Numbered from the stretch's first letter, positions 35,218-45,255 are shown. The stretch: DNA of 64,000 bases from Flagellimonas marinaquae (GCF_023716465.1 NZ_CP092415.1:1217501-1281500), one strand, 5' to 3'. Numbers and translations: made by a program. Notes: generated from the sequence alone by a model not told the origin.

Positions 35218-35352
35218 ATACTCAATTTTGTTCAAAAATAGCTATTGTGAACGGCTCCTTAAAATTGAATTTACCTATGAATCTATCAATGGAATGAATT
35301 GATGTCCCATTTTTTGATCTTTTCGTTTACTTTTAAGCCAAAAAGCTTCCTC

Positions 35353-35907
35353 ATGACAGCTCTTGTTCTAATCGATGTCCAACGCGGACTACAAGAAATC
35401 GGGTTTTACGGCACAGAAAGAAACAATATGGATGCCGAGGAAAATTGCGGAAGGTTATTAACGTTCTTCAGGAAAAAACAATGGCCCATCTTTCATGTAA
35501 AACATAATTCCACCGACCTTGGTTCCCCTTTGCACCCAGGTAAAGTAAGTAACTCTTTTCATCCGGCCGTGGAACCTATGATCAATGAACCGATTTTTGA
35601 GAAAACGGTGAACAGTGCTTTTATTGGCACTGAACTGGAGGCTCGATTAAAAACAGAGCACATCACTAATTTAGTGATAGCGGGTCTAACGATAGAACAT
35701 TGCATTTCCACCTCGGTAAGGATGGCGTCGAATTTAGGTTTTACCGTTATTTTGGTTTCCGATGCGACCGCTGCCTTCGATAAAATAGGACACGATTGCA
35801 ACACATACGCTGCTGATGTTATTTTCCACGCAGAACTGGCCAACCTTAAAGATGAGTTCGCAACGATAAAGGATACCGACACCATATTGAAAGAACTTGA
35901 TCATTAG
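35353..35907 (+). CDS. Isochorismatase-family cysteine hydrolase
   Basis: The 184-residue protein has the Asp-Lys-Cys triad of the family: Asp8 (ALVLIDVQ), Lys84 (FEKTVNSAF) and Cys117 (LTIEHCIST). These enzymes hydrolyse amides such as nicotinamide, carbamoyl compounds or ureidoacrylate; the substrate here is unknown. The start at 35353 places the conserved beta strand at the N terminus; the longer frame from 35299 adds an unrelated tail. Confidence 0.88.
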   Translation: MTALVLIDVQRGLQEIGFYGTERNNMDAEENCGRLLTFFRKKQWPIFHVKHNSTDLGSPLHPGKVSNSFHPAVEPMINEPIFEKTVNSAFIGTELEARLKTEHITNLVIAGLTIEHCISTSVRMASNLGFTVILVSDATAAFDKIGHDCNTYAADVIFHAELANLKDEFATIKDTDTILKELDH

Positions 35908-35944
35908 TCCCTATTTTTACAACTCTAATAATTCTGTTATTCTT

Positions 35945-37051
35945 ATGGTAAGATCAGCATCATTTTTTTTATTATGTTTCTTCCTTGCAATCGTACAATT
36001 GTTCAGTCAGTCCGAACCGCTTAAAATTGGAATCGCAGGACTTACGCATACCCATGTTCACTCGATTTTGGGCCGTGATGCCATTGGCGACATCAAAATT
36101 GTGGGCATTGCAGAGCCAAATCGTAAGCTTGCCCAACAATATGCCGATCAACACGGGTTTTCCATGGATTTGGTGTACAACAGCCTAGAAGAAATGATTG
36201 CCGCCACCCAACCAGAGGCAGTAACCGCATTTGGCAACATATTCGATCATTTGGAAGTAGTTCAGACCTGTGCACCAAAAGGAATCCATGTTATGGTAGA
36301 AAAACCATTGGCGGTAAATATGCGACATGCCAAAAAAATGAAAGCGCTTGCACAAGAACACCGTATACATCTGCTCACCAATTACGAAACCACTTGGTAC
36401 CCGACCAACCATAAAGCGAAAACCCTCTTGGACAATGGCGAAATTGGAGACCTTAAAAAAGTCGTTGTCCGGGATGGTCATCGCGGACCCGTGAAAATTG
36501 GTGTTAACGAAGAATTTCTGGAGTGGCTCCAAGATCCCGTGCTCAATGGCGGTGGTGCCCTCACCGATTTTGGCTGTTACGGGGCAAATCTTACGACGTG
36601 GCTATTACAAGGCAAAAAACCTAATACCGTTACCGCTGTTACCCAACAATTACAGGCGGAAAACAATCCCAAAGTAGATGATGATGCCGTTATAATTCTT
36701 ACTTATGACGGCTGCCAAGCGGTATTACAACCTTCTTGGAATTGGCCCATAGGCAGAAAGGATATGGAACTTTATGGCTTAACAGGTGCTATTTATGCAG
36801 ATAACAGAAATACACTTCGGGTAAGAACTGCAGAAGGTTATGATGGCTACCAAGAAGAAATCTCAATCTTAGAAGAAAGACCCTATCCCTACAACGACCC
36901 ATTTTCACTTTTGGTTGCTGTGGTGCGCGGTTCCGTTGAGTTAAACCCAAATAATCTAAACGCGCTCGAAAACAATATGACCGTAGTGGAAATATTGGAT
37001 GCTGCACGCAAAAGTGCAAAAACGGGCAAAACCATCAAACTAAAAAAATAA
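35945..37051 (+). CDS. Exported Gfo/Idh/MocA-family oxidoreductase
   Basis: The 368-residue protein begins with a hydrophobic Sec-type signal (residues 1-22, ending QLFSQ; no twin arginine), followed by a Rossmann NAD(P)-binding domain (LKIGIAGLTHTHVHS) and the EKP motif of the family (MVEKPLAV, about 117-123). The C-terminal domain would bind the sugar. Enzymes of this family oxidise or reduce sugars, or, in GH109-like members, cleave glycosides with a tightly bound NAD. Export of an NAD enzyme is unusual and suggests a bound cofactor. The TonB receptor gene follows 22 bases later, so they probably act on one substrate. Confidence 0.85.
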   Translation: MVRSASFFLLCFFLAIVQLFSQSEPLKIGIAGLTHTHVHSILGRDAIGDIKIVGIAEPNRKLAQQYADQHGFSMDLVYNSLEEMIAATQPEAVTAFGNIFDHLEVVQTCAPKGIHVMVEKPLAVNMRHAKKMKALAQEHRIHLLTNYETTWYPTNHKAKTLLDNGEIGDLKKVVVRDGHRGPVKIGVNEEFLEWLQDPVLNGGGALTDFGCYGANLTTWLLQGKKPNTVTAVTQQLQAENNPKVDDDAVIILTYDGCQAVLQPSWNWPIGRKDMELYGLTGAIYADNRNTLRVRTAEGYDGYQEEISILEERPYPYNDPFSLLVAVVRGSVELNPNNLNALENNMTVVEILDAARKSAKTGKTIKLKK

Positions 37052-37073
37052 CCTCTACCAACATTTGTTTCCA

Positions 37074-39134
37074 ATGAGAGTCTTTGTTTCCCTATTATGT
37101 GTATCACTGCCCTTACTTTTACTGGGCCAGATTTCCCCAAAAGACTCCATAACCCAATTGGATGAAATTATTCTAGTCCAGAACGCCGTTCCAAAAAAAG
37201 CCACGGGAATCACTCCTTCTTCAAAAATTGCCGGTCAAACCTTTGAGCGTTTCAACCCCACGGACATCCCTTCTGCCATCAATCAGATTTCGGGTGTTTA
37301 TATTTTATCGGGAGCCATCAACACCAACCGCATAACAGTTCGAGGCATTGGAGCAAGGACACCATACGGAACCAATAAACTACGCATGTACTTTAATGGA
37401 ATCCCTGTAACCAATGGTACCGGCTCTTCTACCATTGAAGCTTTCGACTTTGAAAACCTGGGTGCCATAGAGATCATAAAAGGACCTAAAGGCACTGCGC
37501 ATGGCTCCAATCTTGGCGGAGCTTTTATTTTGGACACCAAAGCGTCCATTGAAAATAAGACGCAATTGACCAATACGTTTTCGGTCGGCTCTTATAACAT
37601 GGTAAAGGACAACCTAACATTTTCGCATGCAGAAGATGGTCTTAAACTAAGTTTAAGCTATAATCATTTGGAAACCGATGGGTTTCGCCAGAACAATGAA
37701 TTTGAGCGTGATGGATTTTTACTGAACACACAATTCCGAACGGGAAGAAACAGTAGTTTGTCCTTTTTAATGAACTATATTGATTACACGGCCCATATTC
37801 CAAGCTCCATTAACCAAACGGATTTTGATGAGGACCCTACCCGTGCTGCATCAAACTGGCTGGCCGCAAAAGGATATGAAGCTAACAAATATGTTTTAAC
37901 GGGTCTCTCGCATACGTATCGATTTTCACAACATCTTCAAAATACAACCAGTATATTTTATACCTATTTGGACCATTACGAACCAAGGCCATTCAATATT
38001 TTGGACGAATTCACCAATGGGTTTGGTTTTAGAACCGTTTTTGAAGGCGATCTTGGCAAGGTTCAATTTACTTTAGGGAGTGAATTCTATAAAGATGAAT
38101 ACCACTGGGGCACGTATCAAAATTTATATGAGGAAAACAATGGCAATGGCAGTTTACAGGGAACTCAACTTAATGACAATATAGAATTCCGTCGACAATT
38201 CAACCTTTTTGGAACGCTTACCTATCCCATTACCTCTGCATTTTTGGTACAGGCCGGTCTCAACTTGAACAAAACCCATTACGACTATAGGGATTTGTTC
38301 AACCAAGGAGCAGAAAACGCATCGGCAGAGCGTGATTTTGATGCTATTTTACTTCCAAACCTTGGACTCAACTACCAATTAAAAAATGGAAAGATCTATG
38401 CGAACATTAGTCGGGGTTTTTCCAATCCCAGTTTGGAAGAAACATTGACTCCCGAAGGCGTCATCAACCCGGTTATTGCACAAGAAACAGGTATAAGTTA
38501 TGAGTTGGGAAGTGAGTGGTCGCTGTTTGAAAAGAGACTTACAGCCAACATTGTCCTATATCGAATGAACGTAAAAAACCTTTTGGTGGCCCAACGTGTT
38601 GGTGAAGACCAATATATTGGCAGAAATGCGGGAGAGACCCGCCATCAAGGGTTGGAACTGGACCTGCAGTATCAAGGTAAACTGTCTCGGTCCCTCACCT
38701 TTTCTCCTAATCTCAGCTATACTTTGAACGATCATAGTTTTTTGGATTTTGTGGACAACGACAACGATTATTCTGGAAATCCGCTCACGGGAGTCCCTAA
38801 AAATCGCTTAAGTTCAGGTATCGATTTTCGCCATTCGAATGGATTGCTGCTCCATCTTACCCATCAGTTTGTAGACGAAATTCCTTTAACGGATGCCAAT
38901 ACGATTAACAGCGATTCCTTTAACGTATTCCATATGAAGTTGGGATTCCGCACTTCACTTTCACAGAACATCAGTTTGGGACTGAACGCAGGTGTCAACA
39001 ATATTTTTGACACCAATTATGCTCAATCCATACTGATCAATGCGACTGGTTTTGGCGGGTCGCAACCAAGATACTTTTACCCGGGAAATGGTCGGAATTT
39101 ATTTGGAGGGATACAATTAAACTATGTTTTTTAA
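37074..39134 (+). CDS. TonB-dependent receptor without the carboxypeptidase-like domain
   Basis: The 686-residue protein has a signal peptide (about 1-19) and goes directly into a TonB box-like stretch (QLDEIILVQNA) and plug (IPSAINQISGVYILSG, VRGIGARTPYG, IKGPKGTAHGSNLGGAF in parts), then a barrel ending in GIQLNYVF. Lacking the N-terminal CarboxypepD domain, it is closer to siderophore/vitamin-type receptors (CirA, FecA or BtuB-like) than to SusC. The Gfo/Idh gene upstream points instead to a sugar-like substrate; the true ligand is open. The ATG at 37074 is preferred to the TTG at 37065. Confidence 0.88.
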   Translation: MRVFVSLLCVSLPLLLLGQISPKDSITQLDEIILVQNAVPKKATGITPSSKIAGQTFERFNPTDIPSAINQISGVYILSGAINTNRITVRGIGARTPYGTNKLRMYFNGIPVTNGTGSSTIEAFDFENLGAIEIIKGPKGTAHGSNLGGAFILDTKASIENKTQLTNTFSVGSYNMVKDNLTFSHAEDGLKLSLSYNHLETDGFRQNNEFERDGFLLNTQFRTGRNSSLSFLMNYIDYTAHIPSSINQTDFDEDPTRAASNWLAAKGYEANKYVLTGLSHTYRFSQHLQNTTSIFYTYLDHYEPRPFNILDEFTNGFGFRTVFEGDLGKVQFTLGSEFYKDEYHWGTYQNLYEENNGNGSLQGTQLNDNIEFRRQFNLFGTLTYPITSAFLVQAGLNLNKTHYDYRDLFNQGAENASAERDFDAILLPNLGLNYQLKNGKIYANISRGFSNPSLEETLTPEGVINPVIAQETGISYELGSEWSLFEKRLTANIVLYRMNVKNLLVAQRVGEDQYIGRNAGETRHQGLELDLQYQGKLSRSLTFSPNLSYTLNDHSFLDFVDNDNDYSGNPLTGVPKNRLSSGIDFRHSNGLLLHLTHQFVDEIPLTDANTINSDSFNVFHMKLGFRTSLSQNISLGLNAGVNNIFDTNYAQSILINATGFGGSQPRYFYPGNGRNLFGGIQLNYVF

Positions 39135-39144
39135 TATTTGATGC

Positions 39145-39627
39145 ATGACACCTAGAATCGAAACCTTGCCGACCACATTTTTGATTGGCCAAAAAACGAC
39201 AACATCTTTGGTCAGCGATAAGACCAGGGAACTTTGGCAAAGCTTCTCCCCAAGAAAAAAGGAAATAAAAAACTTGGCAAGTGAAGATCTATATTCCGTT
39301 GAAATCTATCCAGGTCCGGAATACTTTCAGCATTTTGACCCAACTATGGAGTTTGAAAAGTGGGCGGCCGTTGCCGTATCGGATTTTGATGAAATCCCGG
39401 AAAGCATGGATGTGCTGACCATCCCTTCGGGAGAATACGCTGTGTTTCACTACAGAGGAAAAACCAGTGAAGTCATGGAAATATTCAAGTACATTTATGG
39501 CGAGTGGTTCCCAACTTCTGGATTCACTATCGATCATAGGCCCCACTTTGCAGTAATGGGGAGTAAATACAAAGGAGAACATCCAGATTCCGAAGAAGAT
39601 TTCTGGATACCGATCAAGAATACATAA
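39145..39627 (+). CDS. GyrI-like small-molecule-binding domain protein
   Basis: The 160-residue protein matches the GyrI-like/AraC effector-binding (SOUL-like) fold: RIETLPTTFLIGQKTTTS at the start, then WAAVAVSDFDEIPESMDVLTIPSGEYAVFHYRG (in parts) and IYGEWFPTSGFTIDHRPHF. It has no DNA-binding domain, so it is a stand-alone ligand-binding protein, possibly a hydrolase or a ligand scavenger. It follows the TonB receptor by 10 bases. Confidence 0.8.
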   Translation: MTPRIETLPTTFLIGQKTTTSLVSDKTRELWQSFSPRKKEIKNLASEDLYSVEIYPGPEYFQHFDPTMEFEKWAAVAVSDFDEIPESMDVLTIPSGEYAVFHYRGKTSEVMEIFKYIYGEWFPTSGFTIDHRPHFAVMGSKYKGEHPDSEEDFWIPIKNT

Positions 39628-39739
39628 AAAGATCATTGGAATTAATCCCAACAACAAAATTCAGTTAGACTAAAAAGGATGAAGGCAACAACAAATAGTA
39701 TAGAATCCTTATCTTAGTTTTCCAATCTGCAATTAAATA

Positions 39740-40252
39740 ATGAGGAAACTTGTTCCGTTTTTACTATTGCTTCTATTTTTTTCTTGCAACGAGCAGGCAA
39801 AAAAAGACGTGAGCTCAATCGACCCCGTTAATTGGAACAACCGTATTGCTTCTATATCCGCTAAAGATTCTTTATTGAACGGAACTTCCTACCTCTCCGT
39901 GTATTCCCAAATCTATAGCGAAACAGAGCATCGCACTCACAACCTTACGAGCACTATAAGCATGCGGAACACAAACCTACAGGACACCATTTACATCAAA
40001 AAAGCAGAATATTTTGATACCAAGGGCAATCCTATCCGAACGTATTTTGATGAGCCCATCTATATAAAGCCCATGGAAACCGTAGAGATCGTGATTGATG
40101 AGAAAGACCAATCGGGCGGAACCGGTGCCAATTTCCTTTTTCAATGGTCCATAAAACCCAATGCCCACGAACCCTATTTTGAGGGAGTGATGATATCCAC
40201 ATCCGGACAACAAGGGCTATCTTTCACCACCCAAGGACGACGCGTGGAATAA
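39740..40252 (+). CDS. DUF3124 family lipoprotein
   Basis: The 170-residue protein has a lipoprotein signal (LLLFFSC, Cys16) and a single beta-rich domain with the DUF3124 pattern (LSVYSQIYSETEHRTHNLTSTISMRNT in parts, then VEIVIDEKDQSGGTGANFLFQW). The function of the family is unknown to me. It is followed by fhs on the same strand with a 111-base gap. Confidence 0.85.
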   Translation: MRKLVPFLLLLLFFSCNEQAKKDVSSIDPVNWNNRIASISAKDSLLNGTSYLSVYSQIYSETEHRTHNLTSTISMRNTNLQDTIYIKKAEYFDTKGNPIRTYFDEPIYIKPMETVEIVIDEKDQSGGTGANFLFQWSIKPNAHEPYFEGVMISTSGQQGLSFTTQGRRVE

Positions 40253-40363
40253 GGTTCACAGAGCTATCAAACTCCATCATAGTTTTACTGCATCAATTAT
40301 AGTATATTGTATGTGATTTGCAGGCAAATCGCACACGATTCGTTTGCGCTTAACCCATTAATT

Positions 40364-42031
40364 ATGTCCGACTTACAAATTGCCAAAGGTGTTTCTTTAA
40401 AACACATTTCCACCATTGCCGAAAAATTTGGGATCGATTCCGATGAAATTGAAATGTTCGGGAAATACAAGGCCAAACTACCTCTAAAGGCCATTAATAG
40501 GACCAAAGCCCAAAACAGTAATCTTATTTTGGTTTCGGCCATTTCCCCGACTCCTGCGGGCGAGGGAAAAACCACTATGTCCATTGGGCTTTCCGAAGGC
40601 TTGAACCGCTTGGGCAAAAAAACGACCGTGGTTCTACGGGAGCCTTCTTTAGGTCCTGTTTTTGGCATAAAAGGAGGCGCAACTGGGGGCGGTTATTCCC
40701 AAGTATTGCCCATGGAGGACATCAACCTACATTTTACCGGTGATTTTGCAGCCATTGAAAAAGCGCACAACCTATTATCGGCAGTTATCGACAACAATAT
40801 TCAAAGTAAGACCAACTCTGTACGATTGGACCCCAGGACCATAGGTTGGAAAAGGGTTATGGACATGAACGATCGTTCCCTCCGGCACATTATTGTAGGC
40901 TTGGGCGGTACAACTTCTGGTGTACCCCGCGAAACAGGTTTTGATATTACCGCTGCTTCCGAAATTATGGCCATCCTCTGCTTGGCCGAAAGCCTTAGCG
41001 ACCTAAAAAAACGCTTGGGCAATATTTTTGTGGGCTACACCTTCGACAAAAAGCCGATCTACGCCAAAGATTTGAAGGCAGAAGGCGCCATGGCTGCTTT
41101 ATTAAAAGATGCCATAAAACCCAACTTGGTTCAGACTATAGAGGGAAATCCCGCCATTATTCACGGTGGGCCTTTTGCGAACATTGCTCAAGGCACCAAT
41201 TCTGTGATCGCCACTTTAATGGGCATGTCGCATTCCGATTACACGGTAACCGAAGCTGGATTTGGTTTTGACCTTGGTGCCGAAAAATTCTTCGATATTA
41301 AATGCCAGAGTGCCGGCTTAACACCAAAAGCCGTAGTGCTCACTACAACTATTCGCGCGCTAAAATATCATGGGGGAGCAGATTTAAAAACCTTGACAGA
41401 ACCCAATGTGGAAGCTTTAAAAAAAGGACTTCCGAATTTGGAAAAACACTTGGAGAACATAGCCAAGTTCAAGGTAATCCCTGTTATATCCATAAATAAG
41501 TTTATATCCGACACAGATGAGGAGATTGCCGTAATCAAAGAATTGGCCAATTCCAAAGGAATCCGCGTAGCCGTTGCCAATGTTTGGGCCAAAGGCGGTG
41601 AAGGTGCAGAAGAGTTGGCCAAAGCAGTAATCGATATTGTAGAGTCCAACGATTCTAATTTTGCACCATTATATAATTGGAAATCCAGTGTAAAAGATAA
41701 AATCGCGACCATTGCCACCGAAATATATGGTGCCGAGTATGTGGATTACACGGCCAAAGCCAAAGCCGACCTCAGAAAAATTTCTGATCTTGGATTGGAT
41801 CGGCTACCCGTTTGCATTGCAAAAACCCAAAAATCTTTATCGGATAATCCCAAACTATTGGGCAGACCAAAAGACTTTATCATCACGGTGCGGGAAATAG
41901 AAATTGCCGTTGGTGCAGGTTTCTTGATCCCGATTACCGGAAATATTATGCGAATGCCCGGTTTACCCGCTCATCCAGCTTCCGAAGGAATGGATATTAA
42001 CGATGATGGTGAAATTACCGGATTGTTCTAG
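40364..42031 (+). CDS. fhs: Formate--tetrahydrofolate ligase
   Basis: The 555-residue ATP-dependent enzyme makes 10-formyl-tetrahydrofolate from formate. It has the P-loop TPAGEGKTTMSIG, EPSLGPVFGIKGGATGGGYSQV (in parts), FDITAASEIMAI and MPGLPAHPASEGMDI near the end. The length is normal. The ATG at 40364 is used because the frame from 40307 adds non-conserved residues. It converges with glyS three bases away. Confidence 0.97.
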   Translation: MSDLQIAKGVSLKHISTIAEKFGIDSDEIEMFGKYKAKLPLKAINRTKAQNSNLILVSAISPTPAGEGKTTMSIGLSEGLNRLGKKTTVVLREPSLGPVFGIKGGATGGGYSQVLPMEDINLHFTGDFAAIEKAHNLLSAVIDNNIQSKTNSVRLDPRTIGWKRVMDMNDRSLRHIIVGLGGTTSGVPRETGFDITAASEIMAILCLAESLSDLKKRLGNIFVGYTFDKKPIYAKDLKAEGAMAALLKDAIKPNLVQTIEGNPAIIHGGPFANIAQGTNSVIATLMGMSHSDYTVTEAGFGFDLGAEKFFDIKCQSAGLTPKAVVLTTTIRALKYHGGADLKTLTEPNVEALKKGLPNLEKHLENIAKFKVIPVISINKFISDTDEEIAVIKELANSKGIRVAVANVWAKGGEGAEELAKAVIDIVESNDSNFAPLYNWKSSVKDKIATIATEIYGAEYVDYTAKAKADLRKISDLGLDRLPVCIAKTQKSLSDNPKLLGRPKDFIITVREIEIAVGAGFLIPITGNIMRMPGLPAHPASEGMDINDDGEITGLF

Positions 42032-42034
42032 ATC

Positions 42035-43576
42035 TTAAATCTTCTGCAACCAATAACGCATATCCACCTCTTTGGAAATGATTTCTTTCACCTCCGAAAG
42101 TTTTACACGGTTTTGCTCCATGGTGTCCCTGTGACGGATGGTTACCGTATCATCTTCCAATGTTTGATGATCAACGGTAACACAAAACGGTGTTCCTGCC
42201 GCGTCTTGGCGACGGTAGCGACGGCCTACGGCATCCTTTTCGTCATAATCCACATTGAAATCCCATTTCAATTCGTCCACCAATTTCTGGGCGACTTCGG
42301 GAAGTCCATCCCTTTTCAATAATGGGAGTACGGCGACCTTGTTCGGGGCCAGAACGGCCGGAATTTTAAGTACCGTACGTGTGGACCCGTTTTCCAATTC
42401 CTCCTCTTGCAAGGAGTTGGAGAACACCGCCAAGAACATACGATCCAACCCTATGGAAGTTTCCAATACATATGGAGTGTAGCTCTGGTTTTCTTCGTGG
42501 TCGAAATATTGTAGTTTTTTACCTGAATATTCTTCATGTTTCCCCAGATCAAAATCGGTACGGGAATGGATTCCCTCCAATTCTTTAAATCCGAATGGGA
42601 ACTTGAACTCGATATCGGCCGCGGCATCTGCGTAGTGTGCCAATTTTTCGTGGTCGTGGAAACGATAATTGTCTTCTCCCATGCCTAGGGAGAGGTGCCA
42701 TTTCATGCGTTTTTCCTTCCAAGCTTCGTACCACTCCATTTGGGTGCCCGGTTTTATAAAGAACTGCATTTCCATCTGTTCGAATTCCCTCATCCGGAAA
42801 ATAAACTGACGCGCTACGATCTCGTTACGGAAAGCTTTTCCTGTTTGGGCTATCCCGAACGGGATTTTCATTCTTCCAGTTTTCTGTACGTTCAAAAAAT
42901 TGACAAAGATTCCTTGTGCAGTTTCTGGACGAAGGTACAGATCCATCGCGCTATCGGCAGAAGCGCCCAACTTGGTTCCGAACATCAAATTGAACTGCTT
43001 TACATCCGTCCAATTTTTAGATCCGGACAATGGACAGGCAATTTCGAGCTCTTCGATCAGTGCTTTTACATCGGCTAAATCTTCCTTTTCCAAAGACTGA
43101 CCCATTCTTTTTAAAATGGAATCGGCTTTTTCTTGATAGCCCAAAACTCGATTGTTGGTGGCAAGGAATTGTTCTTTGTCAAAGCTATCGCCAAATCGTT
43201 TGGCGGCCTTGGTCACTTCTTTCTCGATTTTGGCCTCTATTTTGGCGACATAGTCCTCGATAAGGACATCGGCACGATATCTTTTTTTGGAATCTTTATT
43301 ATCAATCAACGGATCGTTGAAGGCATCCACGTGGCCCGAGGCTTTCCAAGTGGTAGGGTGCATAAATATGGCGGCATCGATGCCCACAATGTTCTCATTG
43401 AGCTGCACCATGGCTTTCCACCAATATTCGCGAATATTCTTTTTTAGCTCCGCACCATTCTGACCGTAGTCGTAAACAGCACTAAGTCCATCATAAATTT
43501 CACTGGATTGGAATACGTACCCATATTCCTTTGCGTGTGAGATTACCTTCTTAAAAACGTCTTCTTGATTTGCCAT
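42035..43576 (-). CDS. glyS: Glycine--tRNA ligase, homodimeric type
   Basis: The 513-residue class II synthetase has the alpha2-type features: SSEIYDGLSAVYDYGQNGAELK (in parts), YLRPETAQGIFVNF, motif 2 GIAQTGKAFRNEIVARQFIFRMREFEQMEMQFF (in parts) and ETSIGLDRMFLAVFSN as motif 3, followed by the anticodon-binding domain. It loads glycine on tRNA-Gly. Other gene names such as glyQS are also used for this type. It is probably co-transcribed with the coiled-coil gene 36 bases upstream. Confidence 0.97.
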   Translation of the reverse strand: MANQEDVFKKVISHAKEYGYVFQSSEIYDGLSAVYDYGQNGAELKKNIREYWWKAMVQLNENIVGIDAAIFMHPTTWKASGHVDAFNDPLIDNKDSKKRYRADVLIEDYVAKIEAKIEKEVTKAAKRFGDSFDKEQFLATNNRVLGYQEKADSILKRMGQSLEKEDLADVKALIEELEIACPLSGSKNWTDVKQFNLMFGTKLGASADSAMDLYLRPETAQGIFVNFLNVQKTGRMKIPFGIAQTGKAFRNEIVARQFIFRMREFEQMEMQFFIKPGTQMEWYEAWKEKRMKWHLSLGMGEDNYRFHDHEKLAHYADAAADIEFKFPFGFKELEGIHSRTDFDLGKHEEYSGKKLQYFDHEENQSYTPYVLETSIGLDRMFLAVFSNSLQEEELENGSTRTVLKIPAVLAPNKVAVLPLLKRDGLPEVAQKLVDELKWDFNVDYDEKDAVGRRYRRQDAAGTPFCVTVDHQTLEDDTVTIRHRDTMEQNRVKLSEVKEIISKEVDMRYWLQKI

Positions 43577-43612
43577 TGGGCAAAAATAGAATTTTACCCA
43601 AAAAGAAATAAG

Positions 43613-44509
43613 CTATTTCAACTGAAATTCGGTGGAAGCCAACAATCTTTCGTCCTCAAATACATTAAGTGTGTAAATTCCCTCTTCCAAAGAACCTTCC
43701 GGAACGGTAATGGCATCGCAGATACTGATCTCTTTTCCGGTATATACGATTTCCACCTTTTTACTATAGGTATTCCCACTTACCGAAATGGTATTCGCGT
43801 TGTCCTCGACAACCCTCATGTTGGGGTCCAAAAATTGAAGGTAGAGTACTTTAATATCGCCTCTGGAACTAGCATCGCTCAGAATGGTAACGCAACCACG
43901 TAATTTTTCGATTACGGAAGCCTTATTGGTTTTGATAGGTCTTCCTGCCCTTAACCTAAATCCGCTACCTTCTGCATCTTGCAGCTTTAAATAGCTTTTT
44001 ATTCGGAGTTCCCGGGTTAACTCTTTATTGGTTTCCCTGAGCAGGGATTCGGTTTGTTGCATGCTACTTGCCCTGCCACGGAGTTCTTCCAATTGCTTTA
44101 TGGTCTCGTCGTACTTACTGGCCAACAAGCTATTGTTGTACCTAAGAAAATTATTCTTGAGCTTGAGACTGTCAAAACGTAGCTCCAACTTTCTTAGCTC
44201 TTTTCGGGTTTCCTTTAATTTGGTAATGCTAAAATTTAAGCGTCCCACAGAATCCAAAAGTTGCTGAACCCTAAAGCGCGAGGTTTGGAGCTCGATTTCG
44301 TTAACCTCATTTAAACCGGACAAACGATCCACCTCGGCCCGCATCAACGTCAAATCCTTTACCAAAAGTGACTTTTCTTCTTCTAAATAGATCATTTGGT
44401 TCTTGGATTGAGCGTAACTGTAATAAAAGGCAATTAGAATCCCCACGATTACCGCTACCAGAGCGGCAAAAATAATTTTATAATTGAAATTGTTATCTTG
44501 GGAGTTCAT
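43613..44509 (-). CDS. Single-pass membrane protein with a long coiled coil
   Basis: The 298-residue protein has a short cytoplasmic N terminus, one membrane helix (about residues 12-33, IIFAALVAVIVGILIAFYYSY), then a long leucine- and charge-rich coiled coil (about 40-165) and a C-terminal beta-rich domain (about 180-298). No family recognised. The start is taken at the ATG near 44509, since the longer frame begins with TTG inside the comF gene. The coiled coil plus anchor suggests a structural or complex-forming periplasmic protein; function unknown. Confidence 0.75.
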   Translation of the reverse strand: MNSQDNNFNYKIIFAALVAVIVGILIAFYYSYAQSKNQMIYLEEEKSLLVKDLTLMRAEVDRLSGLNEVNEIELQTSRFRVQQLLDSVGRLNFSITKLKETRKELRKLELRFDSLKLKNNFLRYNNSLLASKYDETIKQLEELRGRASSMQQTESLLRETNKELTRELRIKSYLKLQDAEGSGFRLRAGRPIKTNKASVIEKLRGCVTILSDASSRGDIKVLYLQFLDPNMRVVEDNANTISVSGNTYSKKVEIVYTGKEISICDAITVPEGSLEEGIYTLNVFEDERLLASTEFQLK

Positions 44510-44544
44510 GGGGTTGACAATCTGCTCTAAAACATATATAAGTT

Positions 44545-45255
44545 TTGACACCAAAAAGGTTGGCTAAGATAATAAACGAGATTAACACCATCCTATTGCC
44601 AAGGGCATGTTTTGGATGTAATGCGCAATTATTTACCGAAGAGCATATTTTGTGTGCAGTTTGTCGACATGATGTGCCACTCACCGATCATAACTATCTG
44701 GAAGAAAATGAAGTGGACCGCATATTTTATGGTAGAGTTCCCATAAAAAAGGCTGCTTCGTTCGTATTTTTCTCAAAAAATGGACCTATAAAAAATTTAC
44801 TGCATTGGCTCAAGTATAAAAACCAAGAACAAATTGGTGGTTTTTTTGGGGATTGGTGCGGCTCGCTTTTACAGCTACAGGAAGAACTTGATGATATTGA
44901 GGTTGTGATCCCTGTTCCCTTACATAACAAAAAACTTAAAAAGCGCGGGTACAACCAAGTTGCGCTATTTGCCCGAACAATTGCAGAACGACTTGGTGTT
45001 GTTTACTGCGATGATTGGCTGATCAAGGTAAAAAACACAAAAACACAAACCAAAAAAGGTAGGCAGTGGCGCTGGGAAAGTTCCAAAGATGCCTTTCGCC
45101 TAGATTCGTCCAAAAAGTACACCTATAAAAAAATATTGCTGGTCGACGATGTGATCACTACAGGGGCCACAATAGAATCCTGTGCCCAAACTCTTCTCCA
45201 ACAACCGGGTATGGAAATTTCGGTATTGAGTATTGCTGTTGTTCCTGAGGGTTAA
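44545..45255 (+). CDS. comF: ComF family protein (phosphoribosyltransferase-like)
   Basis: The 236-residue protein has an N-terminal zinc finger (Cys22, 25, 37, 40) and the PRPP-binding loop ILLVDDVITTGAT (about 197-209), the layout of ComF/GntX proteins needed for DNA uptake in competent bacteria. A PLHNKKLKKRGYNQVALFA block is also conserved. The start is a TTG at 44545; no in-frame ATG lies near, and this codon gives the normal N terminus. It diverges from the coiled-coil gene with a 35-base gap. Confidence 0.9.
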   Translation: MTPKRLAKIINEINTILLPRACFGCNAQLFTEEHILCAVCRHDVPLTDHNYLEENEVDRIFYGRVPIKKAASFVFFSKNGPIKNLLHWLKYKNQEQIGGFFGDWCGSLLQLQEELDDIEVVIPVPLHNKKLKKRGYNQVALFARTIAERLGVVYCDDWLIKVKNTKTQTKKGRQWRWESSKDAFRLDSSKKYTYKKILLVDDVITTGATIESCAQTLLQQPGMEISVLSIAVVPEG

